Source: Hysterangium stoloniferum (lineage: Eukaryota; Basidiomycota; Agaricomycetes; Hysterangiales; Hysterangiaceae). From it: a stretch of 64,000 nt of DNA. The stretch spans positions 4,340,001 through 4,404,000 of the forward strand of contig WHVD01000001.1 in assembly GCA_015178975.1 (NCBI GenBank). The letters run 5' to 3'. Shown here piece by piece: positions 23,300-35,609 of the stretch (the stretch's first letter is position 1; each line of letters begins with the position of its first letter). The notes under the pieces are model-generated. The model was not told the origin of the DNA, did not search any database, and worked only from the letters and a program-made list of their open reading frames with translations. The position numbers and the translations under genes are program-made.

Positions 23300-23731
23300 A
23301 TTGAAGCCGGATATCCTTTGGTCCTCTGCAGCGGAAAATATATTCATCGCCACTTTAGCGTGCACTACAAAATTCATAGCGCAACCAAACAATTCAATCT
23401 ATTGCGTGCATATCGTCGTGCCCAATCGATAAGGGCGACTAGCAATAGTCGCCTTGGTTCGATCAGAGCGCATTCAAGGAACATGTAAGTATAGGTCTCT
23501 TGCGTGATGGCATGGCGTGCCCTTGGGGACAAAAAGCATTGCAACGCATACGGTGAATTCAAGTCCACAGTGACTTGCTATGACCGCAACTTGAACTATC
23601 CCACCGTGCGAAGCGACCGCCGGAACCTGGACCGACATGTTCTCCGCGACGACGACGGCTACTCCTGCTTCATAGACCTTTCGTCCAGTAATACAATCAA
23701 TTTCTAATAATTAATCACCATCGAGAACATC
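23300..23731. other. Interval without a recognised gene
   Basis: Short frames only. No splice-supported coding signal was identified. Confidence 0.3.
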
Positions 23732-24223
23732 ATGGAGCACACCACGAACAGCACGCGTACCGACAAAAATGATTGTTGTTATTCTGTACTTTCATACTTC
23801 TCTTATCGTGAAGAAGCTGAGCAGCACCGACGACAACAGCAGAACCCTATCAGCCTCTCATTTCAATCCTCAACAATCCCATCACATCCCCACAGCCAAA
23901 ATCGAATCCAAAGCCGAAATCCAAATCTAACCCAAACTCAATATCAACATCAAACTCAAACTCAAACTCATAATGAAAATCAGGCCCTCCCACCATTCTT
24001 AAACGACCTCCGCACAGAGCTCCTTTAATCCTGTCACAAACACGCAACTCAATGCGCTTCACTGCACCATGAAATAGACAAACTACTCTCTGATGCTGCT
24101 GCGCTTCTTGTTCAGGTTGCGGAAGTGGAGGAGAGAATAGATGAAGTGAGGAGGGGGACGGGGACGAATAGGGACGTAATTGAAAGGGCTAGGAATGCGA
24201 TATGCGGGAAGACGAGTCGTTGA
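23732..24223 (+). CDS. Small coiled-coil protein gene with an in-frame TAA (uncertain)
   Basis: From ATG 23732 the frame is Gln/Ser/Thr-rich, including an ACTCAA repeat at about 23935-23970 read as QTQTQT. It reaches LPPFLNDLRTELL, then TAA at 24026-24028. The same frame stays open for 65 more codons and encodes a convincing coiled coil (LHHEIDKLLSDAAALLVQVA, then EVEERIDEVRRG), ending at TGA 24221-24223. The continuity suggests a nonsense change or a missed splice in a host gene. The helical tail recalls small endolysosomal or BLOC-type subunits, but that is not shown. Confidence 0.35.
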
Positions 24224-24553
24224 CAGTAAAAGGTATTGGCTTCTGTGTTGTTCCCCGCTTGTCTCTGTCCCTGGTCAAACACTCGTCACTTGCACCTTTC
24301 ATATCAATGTGGACTTAAGCTTTACATTTTCATCTTAATACCTGACCGATTCTACTCTGCATGACTGGATTGTGTGTTCGTGTACAGGTATCTTCCTGTC
24401 AACAATAGTTCAATCCATCAAGTACTGCGATGTGAAAACCAGCTTTTCAATAGATCATACCGATTCTCTTATGTCTAATCAAACATGTCCAATTAACCGT
24501 GTATATTCTCCCCATGCATCGGTATCGTTTCTTTTCTCCAACCTGCCGTTCTG

Positions 24554-25573
24554 TTACTTCGCCCCCGTTCCATACGCCTCCCACCCCTCTCCTTCGAGCT
24601 TCTTAATCTTTCCCTCTACCTCCTCTCTCATTGATTGCATATACGCTTCAACCCTATCCCCGATTTCTGGAATCCCTGTCCCGAGTATTCGAGCGGCAAG
24701 AAGGCCGCCGTTTTGCGCATTATTAATTGCGACTGTTGCGACTGGTATGCCGCGCTGTGATGAGAAGTCGTCGACGTAACATATATTTGATAGATAGTGT
24801 AGTAGATAGCAGATAATAATCGAACAGCGTGAGTGTGGTTCGATTTAGGAAGAAAAAGGTAGGAGAATTAACGTACCGGCATTTGCACGATGCTGTGTAA
24901 CGAATCGACCCCGTCCAAAATGCTCCCTTTGACTGGTACACCAATGACAGGTAACGATGTCAGGGCAGCTACCATCCCTGGTAAATGGGCTGCGCCACCC
25001 GCTCCTGCGATGATAACTCTAACGCCTGTTAAGGTGTCATAAAAAAATTAATAATCGAATCCCCAAGATAATAAAACAACAGCGTAAATATGCGACCAAC
25101 CTCTACCCCTTGCGCCCTTTGCAAATTCCACCATTCTCTCTGGCGTCCTATGCGCACTAACAATCGTGACTTCTGATGGGACTCGCAACTTGCGCAACAC
25201 CTCCGCTGCGGCTTTCATAACTGGTAAATCCGAATCTGACCCCATGATGATGCTGACGAGCGGGAAAGGGTGCGGGTGGGAAGATGATGGGGGCATGGGT
25301 GTGTAAAGTGTTATATCGGAAGGAGTTTCTGAGTATGACTCTGATGTTGAACTTGAACACGAAAGGGCCTCAAGCGGTGGCCTCAACCTATCCCTCGTCT
25401 CCGCCTCACACAGTCCCACAATTGTCACATGGCCCGTCTTTCTCCCCTTCCTGGTCCCTTTTTTCCCATACAAGTGGACCGTCGCCCCAGGGACCTCTAA
25501 AGCATTTCTAGCAACCTTATTCACCGACGCGGGGTTTGTGCTGTCACCGATAAGATTAAGCATCACTGCGGCA
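24554..25573 (-). CDS. ADE2: Phosphoribosylaminoimidazole carboxylase, 3' part only (ADE2)
   Basis: Three minus-strand exons, ~25573-25107, 25025-24877 and 24754-24554 (stop 24556-24554), phase correctly. The first holds the end of the PurK-like domain ([27 protein letters not shown]) and a linker. The PurE-like mutase domain follows: [76 protein letters not shown]. The full fungal enzyme is about 550-600 residues and converts AIR to CAIR in purine synthesis. Here the ATP-grasp N-terminal ~350 residues are absent. Just upstream lies a ~270-bp dispersed repeat that also occurs at 52013-52262, and no ADE2 exon is found beyond it. It is therefore a truncated copy, an interrupted locus or an assembly join. 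Confidence 0.9.
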
Positions 25574-25577
25574 ACTT

Positions 25578-25848
25578 ACAGGACACTAACTGGGTGTCTG
25601 GGTAAGTCATGGTTGCGGGGTAAAAAGTGTCTGAGTTCTAACTACTGGCACTAGAATACATAAGTCTGGTGCTAGAATACATAAGTCTGGCGCATATGCA
25701 CCCACAAGAGTCAATGTACCAAATCATAGGCTGTCGAACTAAATATATGTATATGATAAAATAGAGAGAAAATAGAAATAATAATGGAAATATAGCGTGG
25801 GCTCTTCTGGACTATATTTCAGAGTATATTTCGCAGTATCTCTCACAG
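25578..25848. repeat. Dispersed ~270-bp repeat (copy 1), possibly a solo LTR
   Basis: From GGACACTAACTGGGTGTCTGG to CGCAGTATCTCTCACA it matches 52013-52262 along its length. It contains a local tandem of a CTAGAATACATAAGTCTGG unit. Read on the minus strand it starts TGTGAGAG, as an LTR might, but no target duplication was seen. It sits directly upstream of the ADE2 fragment. Confidence 0.7.
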
Positions 25849-26480
25849 TGCCCCCAGTTCGAAGGGATGTGCTATATGGAGTCCTGGAAAGTGTCTGGGA
25901 TGCCTCCCAGGCATCTTGTGTGGAGCCCCCAAAACTGCAAGGTACCAAGATCCCAGCGTTTGAAGAGAGGTTGGAGGGTTTAGGGGCGATAAGGTGTTAA
26001 TGTGGAATAAGAAAAAAAAAATGGGGGGGGGGAAATGGATCCATTCTTTTCCTTCAGTCCCTAGTCGAGCACTCCTTCAGTCCTGAAATCCCTAGAACAG
26101 CAAATGGACCACTTGATAGCCTCCTAGACTTTACCACATTGCTTCCTTCTGGAATGTGAGGCATTCCTCATACTCATAGTAGATGTCCTGTAGGTGGACA
26201 GGCTGTCCCATAACTTGTTGGGCAGTGCATCTTGGGGTTAGGAGGGTAGGCTATCATTAGAGTCCATTGGAATCACCTCCTCCTTAAATGAGTGCTGGAG
26301 GAGGTTCACGATGCTTCGCTGTGGCCAGGTAGTGTAAGACTCAGGATTAGGATCTTCCCATGCTGCTAGTCTATAAGACCTACCAGTATACATGATGCTG
26401 TGAGCCTTCCTGGCCAGGATGTATGGGAGAATTTGATTTTCTTCAAAATAGCTGAACATAAGCTGTCATTTGGAACATTT
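25849..26480. other. Interval without a recognised gene
   Basis: A 73-codon minus-strand frame at 26238-26459 (including QRSIVNLLQHSFKEEVIPMD) looks protein-like but matches no family I know. A poly-G/poly-A tract lies at 26010-26035. Confidence 0.3.
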
Positions 26481-26544
26481 GTAATGAAAAAGAGTATTTT
26501 GATCGCCCAAGTTCTTTAATTTCAGCATGAGATTAAAGACATTT

Positions 26545-26690
26545 AAGTATCTCAGCGAATAAACGTTCGCTATATTATACAATACCTAAAGAGGTTTAAG
26601 TACTAAATACATAGATAAGTTTTGTTTCGTGATGAGGCAATACACATATCACTTACTCTCAGCGAATAAACGTTCGCTGAGAGATTCCCT
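26545..26690. repeat. Paired hairpin sequences (AGCGAATAAACGTTCGCT)
   Basis: CTCTCAGCGAA and TTCGCTGAGAG form an 11-bp perfect stem around 26657-26684. The core AGCGAATAAACGTTCGCT also occurs near 26552-26571. They lie in the presumed 3' LTR region of the Copia relic. Confidence 0.7.
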
Positions 26691-26942
26691 AGCTATACTA
26701 CACGTATATAAGAGTACATTCGAGAGGAGATTGAACATATGATGCATTGCGTCTTTTCGAGACATTTTGTCTCACCTTTTTCATACACGCATTTACTTCT
26801 GCAATACTTGTTATACCTAATACTCCTCCTCGAGTTTTGAAGAAGTAGGTCCTAAACGTTCTGTGTGATGGTAGTGAATGGGTGAGGAGAGTGGTTTCAT
26901 CAATATATCCACAGTCATTTGTTTAGTCGATTGATAGATAAG

Positions 26943-27528
26943 TGTTACGACCTGTTCCCGGATGTTTCAATATCCGACTTCCGGTCTCCCACTCCCGACT
27001 TCCGATCCCCGACTTCCGACTTTTGACCTCCGACTACGGAACATCATAGTTACCGTATCATCCGCATTCTTCCCTTGTTCCGCATTTGGTAATTTGTCCA
27101 TTGACAAGTATTCACTCGTTTGTTTGTTATATTCCTGTTACGGAATATTGCCTTCCTAATATGTCTTATTGTATTTCCGTTTTAAGAACACTTCTGTTTC
27201 CGTCTTATTATGATCTTAGTTTGTAGTACAATAACGAGCAGACTTATATTAGTTTCCGCGAATTTGTACTTTACCTTAGATCTGATATCGACTTAGTTTC
27301 TTATTCCTTCTCCCGTCTTTCTGTATGCTCGATATTCAGAACTCTTCAGAACTCTGAATATCCGTAACTCCCATCATAAGTCTCACCTCCGAAATTAAGG
27401 ACATTGAGCGTTTGCATAGAGGCGCAGCACATAAGCTGAAGCCAACGTCCTGACCCTATCTAGTAGTTCCCGACTTCCCGGTGACTTCCCGATAGTTCCG
27501 GAATAAGTTCCCAACACGGCACTTAACA
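26943..27528 (+). mobile_element. Solo LTR (family C) inside Copia relic 1
   Basis: 586 bp, TGTTACGACCTG...GCACTTAACA, flanked by the target duplication ATAAG (26938-26942 and 27529-27533). It lies in the RNase H region; the Copia coding sequence resumes on the other side. A second family-C copy, rearranged, lies at 58411-59231, and a fragment at about 63150-63290. CpG-rich and fairly young. Confidence 0.9.
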
Positions 27529-28581
27529 ATAAGTTGGATAGTGCCGTTTTCAATCAAATGACAAATGAAGTGGTATTTCACTTCAATGTGTTTCATTCTT
27601 CTCAAAGCGCATTGGTTTTGTGCGAATGCAATAGTACCTTGATTATCTTCAAAAATTGCCGTTGGTTCTTCATATATTATATTAAGTTCTTTGAGGAAAT
27701 GATGCATCCACATAATTTCGTGAGCTGCTTCTGAAAGCGCAATATACTCCACTTCTGTGGATGAAAGGGTGACTGTTGACTGCTTCCTCAAAGACCAAGA
27801 TACCGTTCCTGAACCTAAAAAAATCGCATATCCTCCTGTTGAACATCTATCCTCTTGATCTCCTGCAAAATCGGCATCTGAATATCCATGCAGGCAAAGA
27901 GCTTGTCCTCCCAATCGAAGTTCGAAATTGCGAGTCGTATACAAATATTGTAGGATGTGTTTAGCTAAGTCCCAATGAATTCTCGCGGGATTTGATGAAT
28001 ATTGAGATAGTTTGTTAACAGAATATGCGATATTGGGACGCGATACTGTAGCTGCGAACATCAAACTTCCAATAAGTTCACAATAGGGCAATTTTTCAAC
28101 TTCATTTCATTCTTCTTCAGTATCTGGATGAATAATAGAGGCGAAATTGATTCCAAGTGATATGGGAGTTCGAATTGGCTTGGAATTTTGTATGTTGAAC
28201 TTCTTCGCTATATTTTCAATATATTCCCTCTGTGATATAAATGCTGATTTCGATTCAGCATCTCGACGGATACTCGTTCCCAATATCCAATGGGCCTCGC
28301 CTTCGCTCGAAATTCCAAATCATTCGTGGAATGCCTTTTCGAGATCTAGGAGCCGTTTTTCATCACCTATGGCAGTTGTGTCATCCACCCAAAATGCAGC
28401 TACAGCCTAACTTCCGTCGTCCCATATTTTGAAGAATGTAGCACTATCAAAATCGGAACAGAACCAGGTGAGTTCTTTAACCATAAAATCATACAGCGTT
28501 TTTCTCAACTCATTGCCTCCCTGTTTTGTTCCATATAGAGCCTTCAATAACGGTAATGCTAAATTTTCCTTTCCGGGTTCT

Positions 28582-29387
28582 TGTTAGGATACACACTCAG
28601 GCTGGGTTTCCGGAGAAACTCGCGGGATATCCGGTAGGACTTGGCTTCAGCTTATAGGCTGCGCCCTCGCTAGATCGTGTTGTCCAATTTCAGACAGGCG
28701 GACGGGAATCCCGGGGAGCCCGGGCGGGGGTTCGTGGGTTGTGAGTCAAGAGTCATGAATCGAGATAGTTGAGAGAGATAGATGTGCCGGAGCCCGTGGG
28801 CTCCGACTAGTGCGAGCGGTCTGATAAGAGTAGGGTTTTAGAGAGGAAAATGTATTAGATTACTGGGGGGAATCTAAGCTAATTTTCTGACTGGATTGTA
28901 TGTACAACATCTGCCAGTTTATATAGACCGTGGAATGCATGACATACCGAATCCAGTAATAATGAGACGAAACGAGCAAAACATAGAACGGGAATAGTAA
29001 ACACCAAATTGGTGTTAGGAACGGGACGGAACGGAGCGGAGTCCGAATCGTGACAAAGCATAACCCATAACGGGAAACGGAGCGGGAGCGGAGTCCTAAA
29101 TCGTGACAGGTCATTTGACTAAAACGGGAACGGGGCTCGATTAGAGCGGTGACGGGATTCTAAGCGGGGACCGGTGACTGATGCGTGGGACGAAGACGGA
29201 CATAGACAGAGACGGGGTCCGGGGGAAGTCCAGTGACTGATATGTGTCTTAATGAGGTCGAACGTAACGAGTCTTGACGTAACGGAGTCCGGGCGGGAAA
29301 TCCTATAAACAGACGATTGGTGCTTGTAGCGCGTGGGGGCGTACGAGTTAGTGCCCGGAGTCCGGCGGGATTTGCCCGGTCGTAACA
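28582..29387 (-). mobile_element. Solo LTR of Gypsy family 1 inside Copia relic 1
   Basis: 806 bp, flanked by the target duplication GTTCT (28577-28581 and 29388-29392). It matches 36370-37179 in reverse orientation. Its many CpG sites and close match to the copy at 62214-63031 suggest it is among the youngest in the window. Confidence 0.92.
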
Positions 29388-32300
29388 GTTCTTCAAACCC
29401 CTCCGGTTGTTGAACCCAAACCTTTTCTTTCATTGTCCCATGTAAGTATGCCGATTTGACATCGAATTGATGTATAGCTGAATTTGTTATTGCTCCCAGC
29501 GCCAGTAAAATTCGGAACGTTTCCCACTTCATGACTGGTGCGTATGTTTCATTAAAATGTAATCCAGGAATTTGACTAAATCCTTTTACAACAATTCGTA
29601 CTTTCCTCTTTATTAGTTCGCCGTTCTTGTACGATCCATGACACACCGTTCTGGTTTTTAAAACATGTGTTCCTGGCGGCAGTGCTTCAGGTGTGCCGAA
29701 TACATTATGTTCTACCATATTCTTCCACTCTGCCTGCCTAGCTTCTTCCCAAGCTAATCCTTCATCTCCTGGCATATTCAATGCCTCCTCTATCGTCAGA
29801 TTGCCCAATGTCGAGAAAACAACCGGTACGTTAGAATCTTCCAATTCTTTTTCTTCGACTGACAATAAACTTCGAATTCCTTCCTGCACTTTACCAGATC
29901 TTGTTATTCCACGAGGATAGTCAGGTATGTTTGACACTAATTGGGATTCTTCTCTCATCATAGTTTCCTCTTTTTCTTTGATAGGTCGAGGACGAGGCGG
30001 GATACGGATCGTGAGTCTAGGTTGAGGCTCTTTTTCGGGTTGCATTGGATGTACTCTATTTATATTCCTAAATTGACCTTCATCTCCATAAGGCACCAGT
30101 GATGGCAATGTCATCGCATCTTCATGGAATATCGCATCGCGTACCTTTTCGATCCTCCTCGTTCCAGGGAACCACACTAAATATCCAGATGAATACGGTT
30201 CATATCCAACCATATAACCCATCTTCGAACGTGAGTCCCACTTCTGACGTCTTTGCTTAGGAACTGCCACACTAACTGGACTTCCAAAGATCCGCAAATG
30301 TGCTAAATCTGGCTTCTCTCCCATTATCCTTTCAATAGGTGTAGGTCCATTGTTTGCATATGATGGACTACAATTCCTCAAATATGCCATCGTTTTGACT
30401 GCGATAGACCACAAGAATTTAGGGAGTTTTGATGCATAAAGTAAGTTTTGTGCACCTTCCGCTATTTTTGTCGCATATAACATTGTTCTTGCCCCTTCAG
30501 TAATGGTGCGTATACCTCTTTCTGCAACACCATTTTGCTGTGGCGTATATGGCACCGAGGTAAATAAAGCTATACCTTTCGATAACAGATAGCTTCTAAA
30601 TTCCAAATTTATTAGCTCGGTTCCGTTATCCGTCATAACTCCTTGGACCCTCGTATTGAATAACGTTTCCAGTTGAGTTATATATTCCTTTATTTTGTGC
30701 ACCACTTCCAGCTTGCTTGCTAATGTTTCAACCCATACAGCACGGGAGAAGTCGTCAACAACAATAATGAAATAACGCTTTTTGTCGAAACTTATCGTTT
30801 CCATAGGTCTGGCAAGATCCATATGGAGTAATTCTCCCAATTTCGTCGCTCTGGTATGTCCAGTTTTGAATGGGTTTCTGCACTGTTTACCTTCAATACA
30901 TGCAATGCAGTCAGCTTTGAAACCTTCAATTTCTTCGATCTCCATTCCGGTCGCAAAATGTTGTGCAAGATTCCTAATAGCGTTCATGCTCAAATGCCCC
31001 AAACGCTGATGCCATTTCATAATATTGCATGTCGAATTCGCAGAAAACATCATAGGTACGTCTTCCAACCTATTTTGTAATTCATCATCTGATAGATTTG
31101 TATATTCGCATACTGGCGATGACACGGAGATCATATCCAGCTGGAAAGGGTATACATTACCCCTCTCATTCACCTCAATCAGTGTATGGCCTGACGAATC
31201 GACAATTGTAGAACCAGTTTTGCTCAACATAACACGATATCCATCCTTAAAAAACTGTGCGGGATTAAGGAGTCACACTTTAACTTCAGGAGTCCATTCG
31301 ACATTGGGAATTTCGCCTATAAACTCCGGACCATGTTCCATAACTTTGAAACGCAATGTTCCAATACCTCTGGCATAAATATAAGCGCCATTTGCCGTTT
31401 GAATTTTCTTCGGATTTTTGTATGCCATAAAATCGTGTAAGTCATACATACTCGGCACATAATGTCCTGATGCTGCGGAATCCAGGAAATATTTATGTGG
31501 CACACTCTCCTTACTCAAGAAAAATGTGGATTTGACGGCAGTAAACATTCCCCTACATGCAACTGAGGGAGATGGCGTATTTCCAGATGAGTCGTTACTT
31601 CTATTTTGGTTCTTCCAATTTTCAGATTGCTGAGCATATCTCTGCTTTCTTTTAGGACAATCGCTTGCCCAATGTGACAAATCCCTGCATTCGAAACAAC
31701 CAGATTGTGGAGTACTCCTCCTGATCTGAGTTCCTTGTGGAATGGCAGCACGACCACGACCCCTATTATGAAATGCTCCTCGCTGCGTACTGATTCCCCT
31801 CTGGGGGCGAAATGTGGAACCTTCGCCCCTCTGGGCACAAAATGTGGAACCTTTGCCATAGCCTGGACGTATTTCTTTTCGAATCTCAACTTGACGCAGT
31901 TTATTGACTACTTCCTCCACAGTATCAACATCATAATCGATTGTCATTGACATTATATCGAAATCCTCGGGTAGCATACTCATGAATAGGCTGAGGTAGT
32001 CAGCATTTGTGATGGCATGACCAGCCTCCAACAATTTAAGTCTGATGGAGTCCATTTGGGATTTATATTCGATAATTCCTGTACCATCGTAACGCATATG
32101 AACGAGTTCGGAAAGTAGCGTCACACGACTATTGGCCAATCGCATTCCGTAAGTCATCTTCAAAGTTTCCCACGCATTGACCAGATTACTATCCACCATT
32201 ATAGCCACCCTGGGCTCGTCTTCAACATGGAGCATTATCTCGCTGTAGGCCCTCTTCTTTCGAAGTTCCCAGGCCTCTTTGATCTCAAGTCCCTCCATCG

Positions 32301-32445
32301 TCGGAACCTTCGCATCTATGCATATAGGATCCACCAGTTCTCCAGTTACAACCTTCCATTGATTCAAAGACTCCAGCATGGTTTTCATACTCGCGCTCCA
32401 AGTAAAATAATTGTCTTTGTGTAACTTCAGAAAAACTTGGTCCCG

Positions 32446-33555
32446 GGCTGTTACCAGTGCGTGCACCTCAAGGTGAGGTGCTCGCTCATTCACGAGCAGG
32501 CCACGGGGTCCAGTTCACGGGAGAATGGCAGGTTGGATGGATACTCCGGTCTGGAGGAGGTTTTGGGATGGATCGCTGAGGGCATAGAGGCTCAGAATGA
32601 GTTGCTCCGGAAGAGCAACAAGGTCAGTGTGGTGATGGTGAACGATCTCTGTGCACTCCGTGGGGACCATTTCAAGTTCCTTATGGAGTATGCCAGCTTT
32701 GTATATGACAAGCTGGAGGCCGGGAGTTCCGAGGAAGCCGGTTCAGATGAGGAGGAGGTGCCTGCAGAGGTCATGGAGCTACCCGAGGAGATGAATGAGG
32801 TGGGAAAGGCTGAGGTGGAAAAAGAGGCGGGGAAAAAAGATAGCCCCATCAATGTAGATGAATAGAAGTAAAAACTTAATAGTAATTTGAACATAAAAGT
32901 AAAGTGTGAAAAACATAAAAAATAAAAGTCAAAGCCAAAGTCCGTGGAGAGTCCGCTTAAAGACTTGACAAGACATGTCAGAACCTGTAAAAGCAAAGAG
33001 AGACATAGGGTGACAGGGAATAATGAAAATGAGTCCAAACGTAACACAGGGTCTGCGGAGTGCAGTTAGAGAGAAGATAATGGTCCAGGTTTGAGCGGGT
33101 AAGCTGTATGAAAGTCAGTAACGATTTCCATGGCATTACCGAGTTCCGTGGCCAAAATCCATGAGGTTTCTTCATCGGTGCCCTTGTAACCCGCCCACTT
33201 GACCAAGTAAAGCAGTTTACAAGTGAATCGATGCTTGTCAATTTTTGAATCTAAAATCTGTGAGATTTCAAACTCGGGTTCTCCGTCAATAACGACAGGA
33301 GGAGGTGGAGATTGCATGCGATCTTGGATAGTGTTAGCAGAAGGTTCTAACATAGAAACATGAAATACTGGGTGTACCGCATGCATGCTATCCAGAAGCC
33401 GTAGAGTCCAAGAGACTGAACCTACTTGTGTGATAATTTCAAACAGACCTAAATATTTTTCAGCAAGCTTCTTTGATGGATGGGTAGTCCGGAAGAATTG
33501 AGCTTTGACATAAACACGGTCGCCAATCTTGAAGTTTGTTGGTGGGATCCACAAT
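32446..33555 (-). mobile_element. Inverted arm of Gypsy family 1 (integrase end, chromodomain, antisense frame)
   Basis: This is the reverse complement of about 34450-35540. The minus-strand frame to 33066 reads integrase C terminus and chromodomain (FKIGDRVYVKAQFF, CKLLYLVKWAGYKGTDEETS). The plus-strand frame at 32437-32865 is the counterpart of the antisense ORF of the other arm. With the other arm it makes a large inverted repeat with ~1.1-kb arms and a ~0.9-kb spacer. Its outer end abuts the Copia relic. Confidence 0.85.
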
Positions 33556-35141
33556 CCCGTGGACCCCAATCAACCTCGGTGGTCTCTTGATCAACATGGT
33601 TTCATTAGACTTGACAATCATATCTATGTACCGGACTCCGATGGCCTCCGCCTCAGGATCCTTCAATACAAACATGATCATCCACTCTCAGGACATTTCG
33701 GGTACAACAAAACTCTATCATTAATAAGAAGAGAATACACTTGGCCCAGACTCCATGGATTCGTTAAGCACTATTGTAAATCTTGCACTACTTGTCCCCA
33801 CTTGAAATCTCAGCGACACAAGCCATACAGCCTTTTGAAACAACTCCCGGTACCGGAACACCTGTGGAATTCTATATCTATGGATTTCATTGAACACCTA
33901 CCGGATTCCGAAGGCTTTTCTGCTATTCTAGTCGTTGTTGACAGATTCTCAAAACAAGGTATATTCATCCCTACTTATGATACAATTATGTCCCTGCAGT
34001 TAGTGGAACTTTTCATTATCCACGTATTTTCCAAGCACGGAGTTCCGTCCCACGTAAGTTTGTGTCTCACTTCTTTAGATCCCTCGGAAAATCCTTGGAC
34101 ATGACATTACATTTCACGTCCAGACATCACCCGGAAGGTGATGGACAAACCGAACGCGTCAACCAGATATTGGAACAATACCTCTGTGTATATTGCAACT
34201 ACCAACAGGACAATTGGAAGACCTTGTTACCACTTGCAGAGTTTGCTTACAACAATGCACCTTCAGCCACTACTGGTGTTTCCCCGTTCTTTGCAAATAA
34301 AGGATATAATCCAAATATTACAGTACATCCAGAATGAAATCTCGCCTCTGCTCGTGCTCAACAGTTCACCATGGACCTCCACGAGCTCCATGAGGCACTC
34401 CGGACTGCAATATTGTCCGCCCAAGAGCAATACCAACATTCAGCGGAAAAACACCGGATCCCGCCACCAAACTTCAAGATTGGCGACCATGTTTATGTCA
34501 AAGCTCAATTCTTCTGGACTACCCGTCCATCAAAGAAGCTTGCTGAAAAATATTTAGGTCCATTTGAAATTATCACACAAGTAGGTTCAGTCTCTTGGAC
34601 TCTACGGCTTCCAGATAGCATGCACGCGGTACACCCGGTATTTCATGTTTCTATGTTAGAACCTTGTACTGCTAACACTATCCCGGATCGTGTGCAATCT
34701 CCGCCTCCTCCTGTCATTATTGACGGAGAACCTGAGTTTGAAATCTCACAGATTTTAGATTCAAAAATTGACAAGCGTCGACGCACTTGTAAACTGCTTT
34801 ACTTGGTCAAGTGGGCGGGTTATGAGGGCACCGATGAAGAAACCTCATGGATTTTGGCCACGGAACTTGGTAATGCCACGGAAATCGTTATTGACTTTCA
34901 TACAGCTTACCCGCTCAAACCTGGACCATTATCTTCTCTCTGACCACACTCCGTGGACCCCATGTTACGTTTGGACTCATTTTCATTATTCCCTGTCGCC
35001 CTATGTCTCTCTTTGCTTTTACAGGTTCTGACATGTCTTGTCAAGTCTTTAAGTGGACTCTCCGTGGACTTTGGCTTTGACTTTTATTTTTATGTTTTTT
35101 CACACTTTACTTTTATGTTCAATTATTATTAAGTTTTACTT

Positions 35142-35609
35142 CTATTCTTCATCTACATTGATGGGGCTATCCTTTTTCCCCACCTCTTTTTCCACCTCAG
35201 CTTTTCCCGCCTCATTCATCTCCTCGGGTAGCTCCGTGACCTCTGCAGGCACCTCCTCCTCATCTGACCCGGCCTCCTCGGAACTCCCATCCTCCAGCTT
35301 GTCATATACAAAGCCGGCATACTCCATCAGGAATTTGAAGTGGTCCCTGTGGATTGCGTGGAGATCGTTCGCCATAATAATGCTGACTTTGTTGCTCTTC
35401 CAGAGCAACTTGTTCTGGGCTTCAATGCCCTCGGCGATCTGTCCCAAGGCTTCTTCCAGACTGGAGTACCCGTCCAACCATGAACCGGACCCCGTGGCCT
35501 GCTCGTGAACGAGTGAGCACCTCGCCTTGAGGTGCACACACTGGTAACAGCCCAGGCCCCTGCTGGACTTCTGATTGCACTCAGTGTTCCGGTCATTACA
35601 ACTGGAACA
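35142..35609 (-). other. Antisense ORF in Gypsy family 1 with a Zn2Cys6-type cysteine pattern
   Basis: One minus-strand frame, between the chromodomain end and the LTR, holds C-x2-C-x6-C-x9-C-x2-C-x6-C across 35609-35517 (CSSCNDRNTEC, then CYQCVHLKARC). This is the spacing of fungal binuclear zinc clusters. An acidic region (EEAGSDEEEVPAEVTELPEE) follows and it ends with INVDEE. A second antisense frame with a Glu/Ala/Arg coiled coil lies at 35596-36054 and could be another exon. The same acidic frame is conserved in the inverted arm (32437-32865). It could be a captured regulator or an element-encoded DNA-binding protein; function not shown. Confidence 0.6.

Larger units (their letters stand above)
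26810..32446 (-). mobile_element. Ty1/Copia relic 1 (fossil), with two nested solo LTRs
   Basis: Minus-strand coding order is gag (CCHC knuckle CFECRDLSHWASDC), protease (YFLDSAASGHYV), integrase (WHQRLGHLSMNAIRNLAQ, IIVVDDFSRAVWVE), reverse transcriptase (VVKGFSQIPGLHFNETYAPV, DVKSAYLHG) and RNase H (GYSDADFAGDQEDRCSTGGY). The C terminus is near 26840, and a purine tract (minus-strand reading of 26821-26834) follows. Solo LTRs at 26943-27528 and 28582-29387 split it. The 5' end and 5' LTR are missing: at about 32446 it joins the inverted arm of a Gypsy relic. Broken, with few visible breaks besides the insertions, and CpG-moderate, so of intermediate age. Confidence 0.9.

Noticed and set aside
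32273-32493. Copia gag start at 32493 as a native N terminus
   Set aside because: The first residues of that frame derive from the adjoining Gypsy arm; the Copia homology begins inside, so the start is a junction product.
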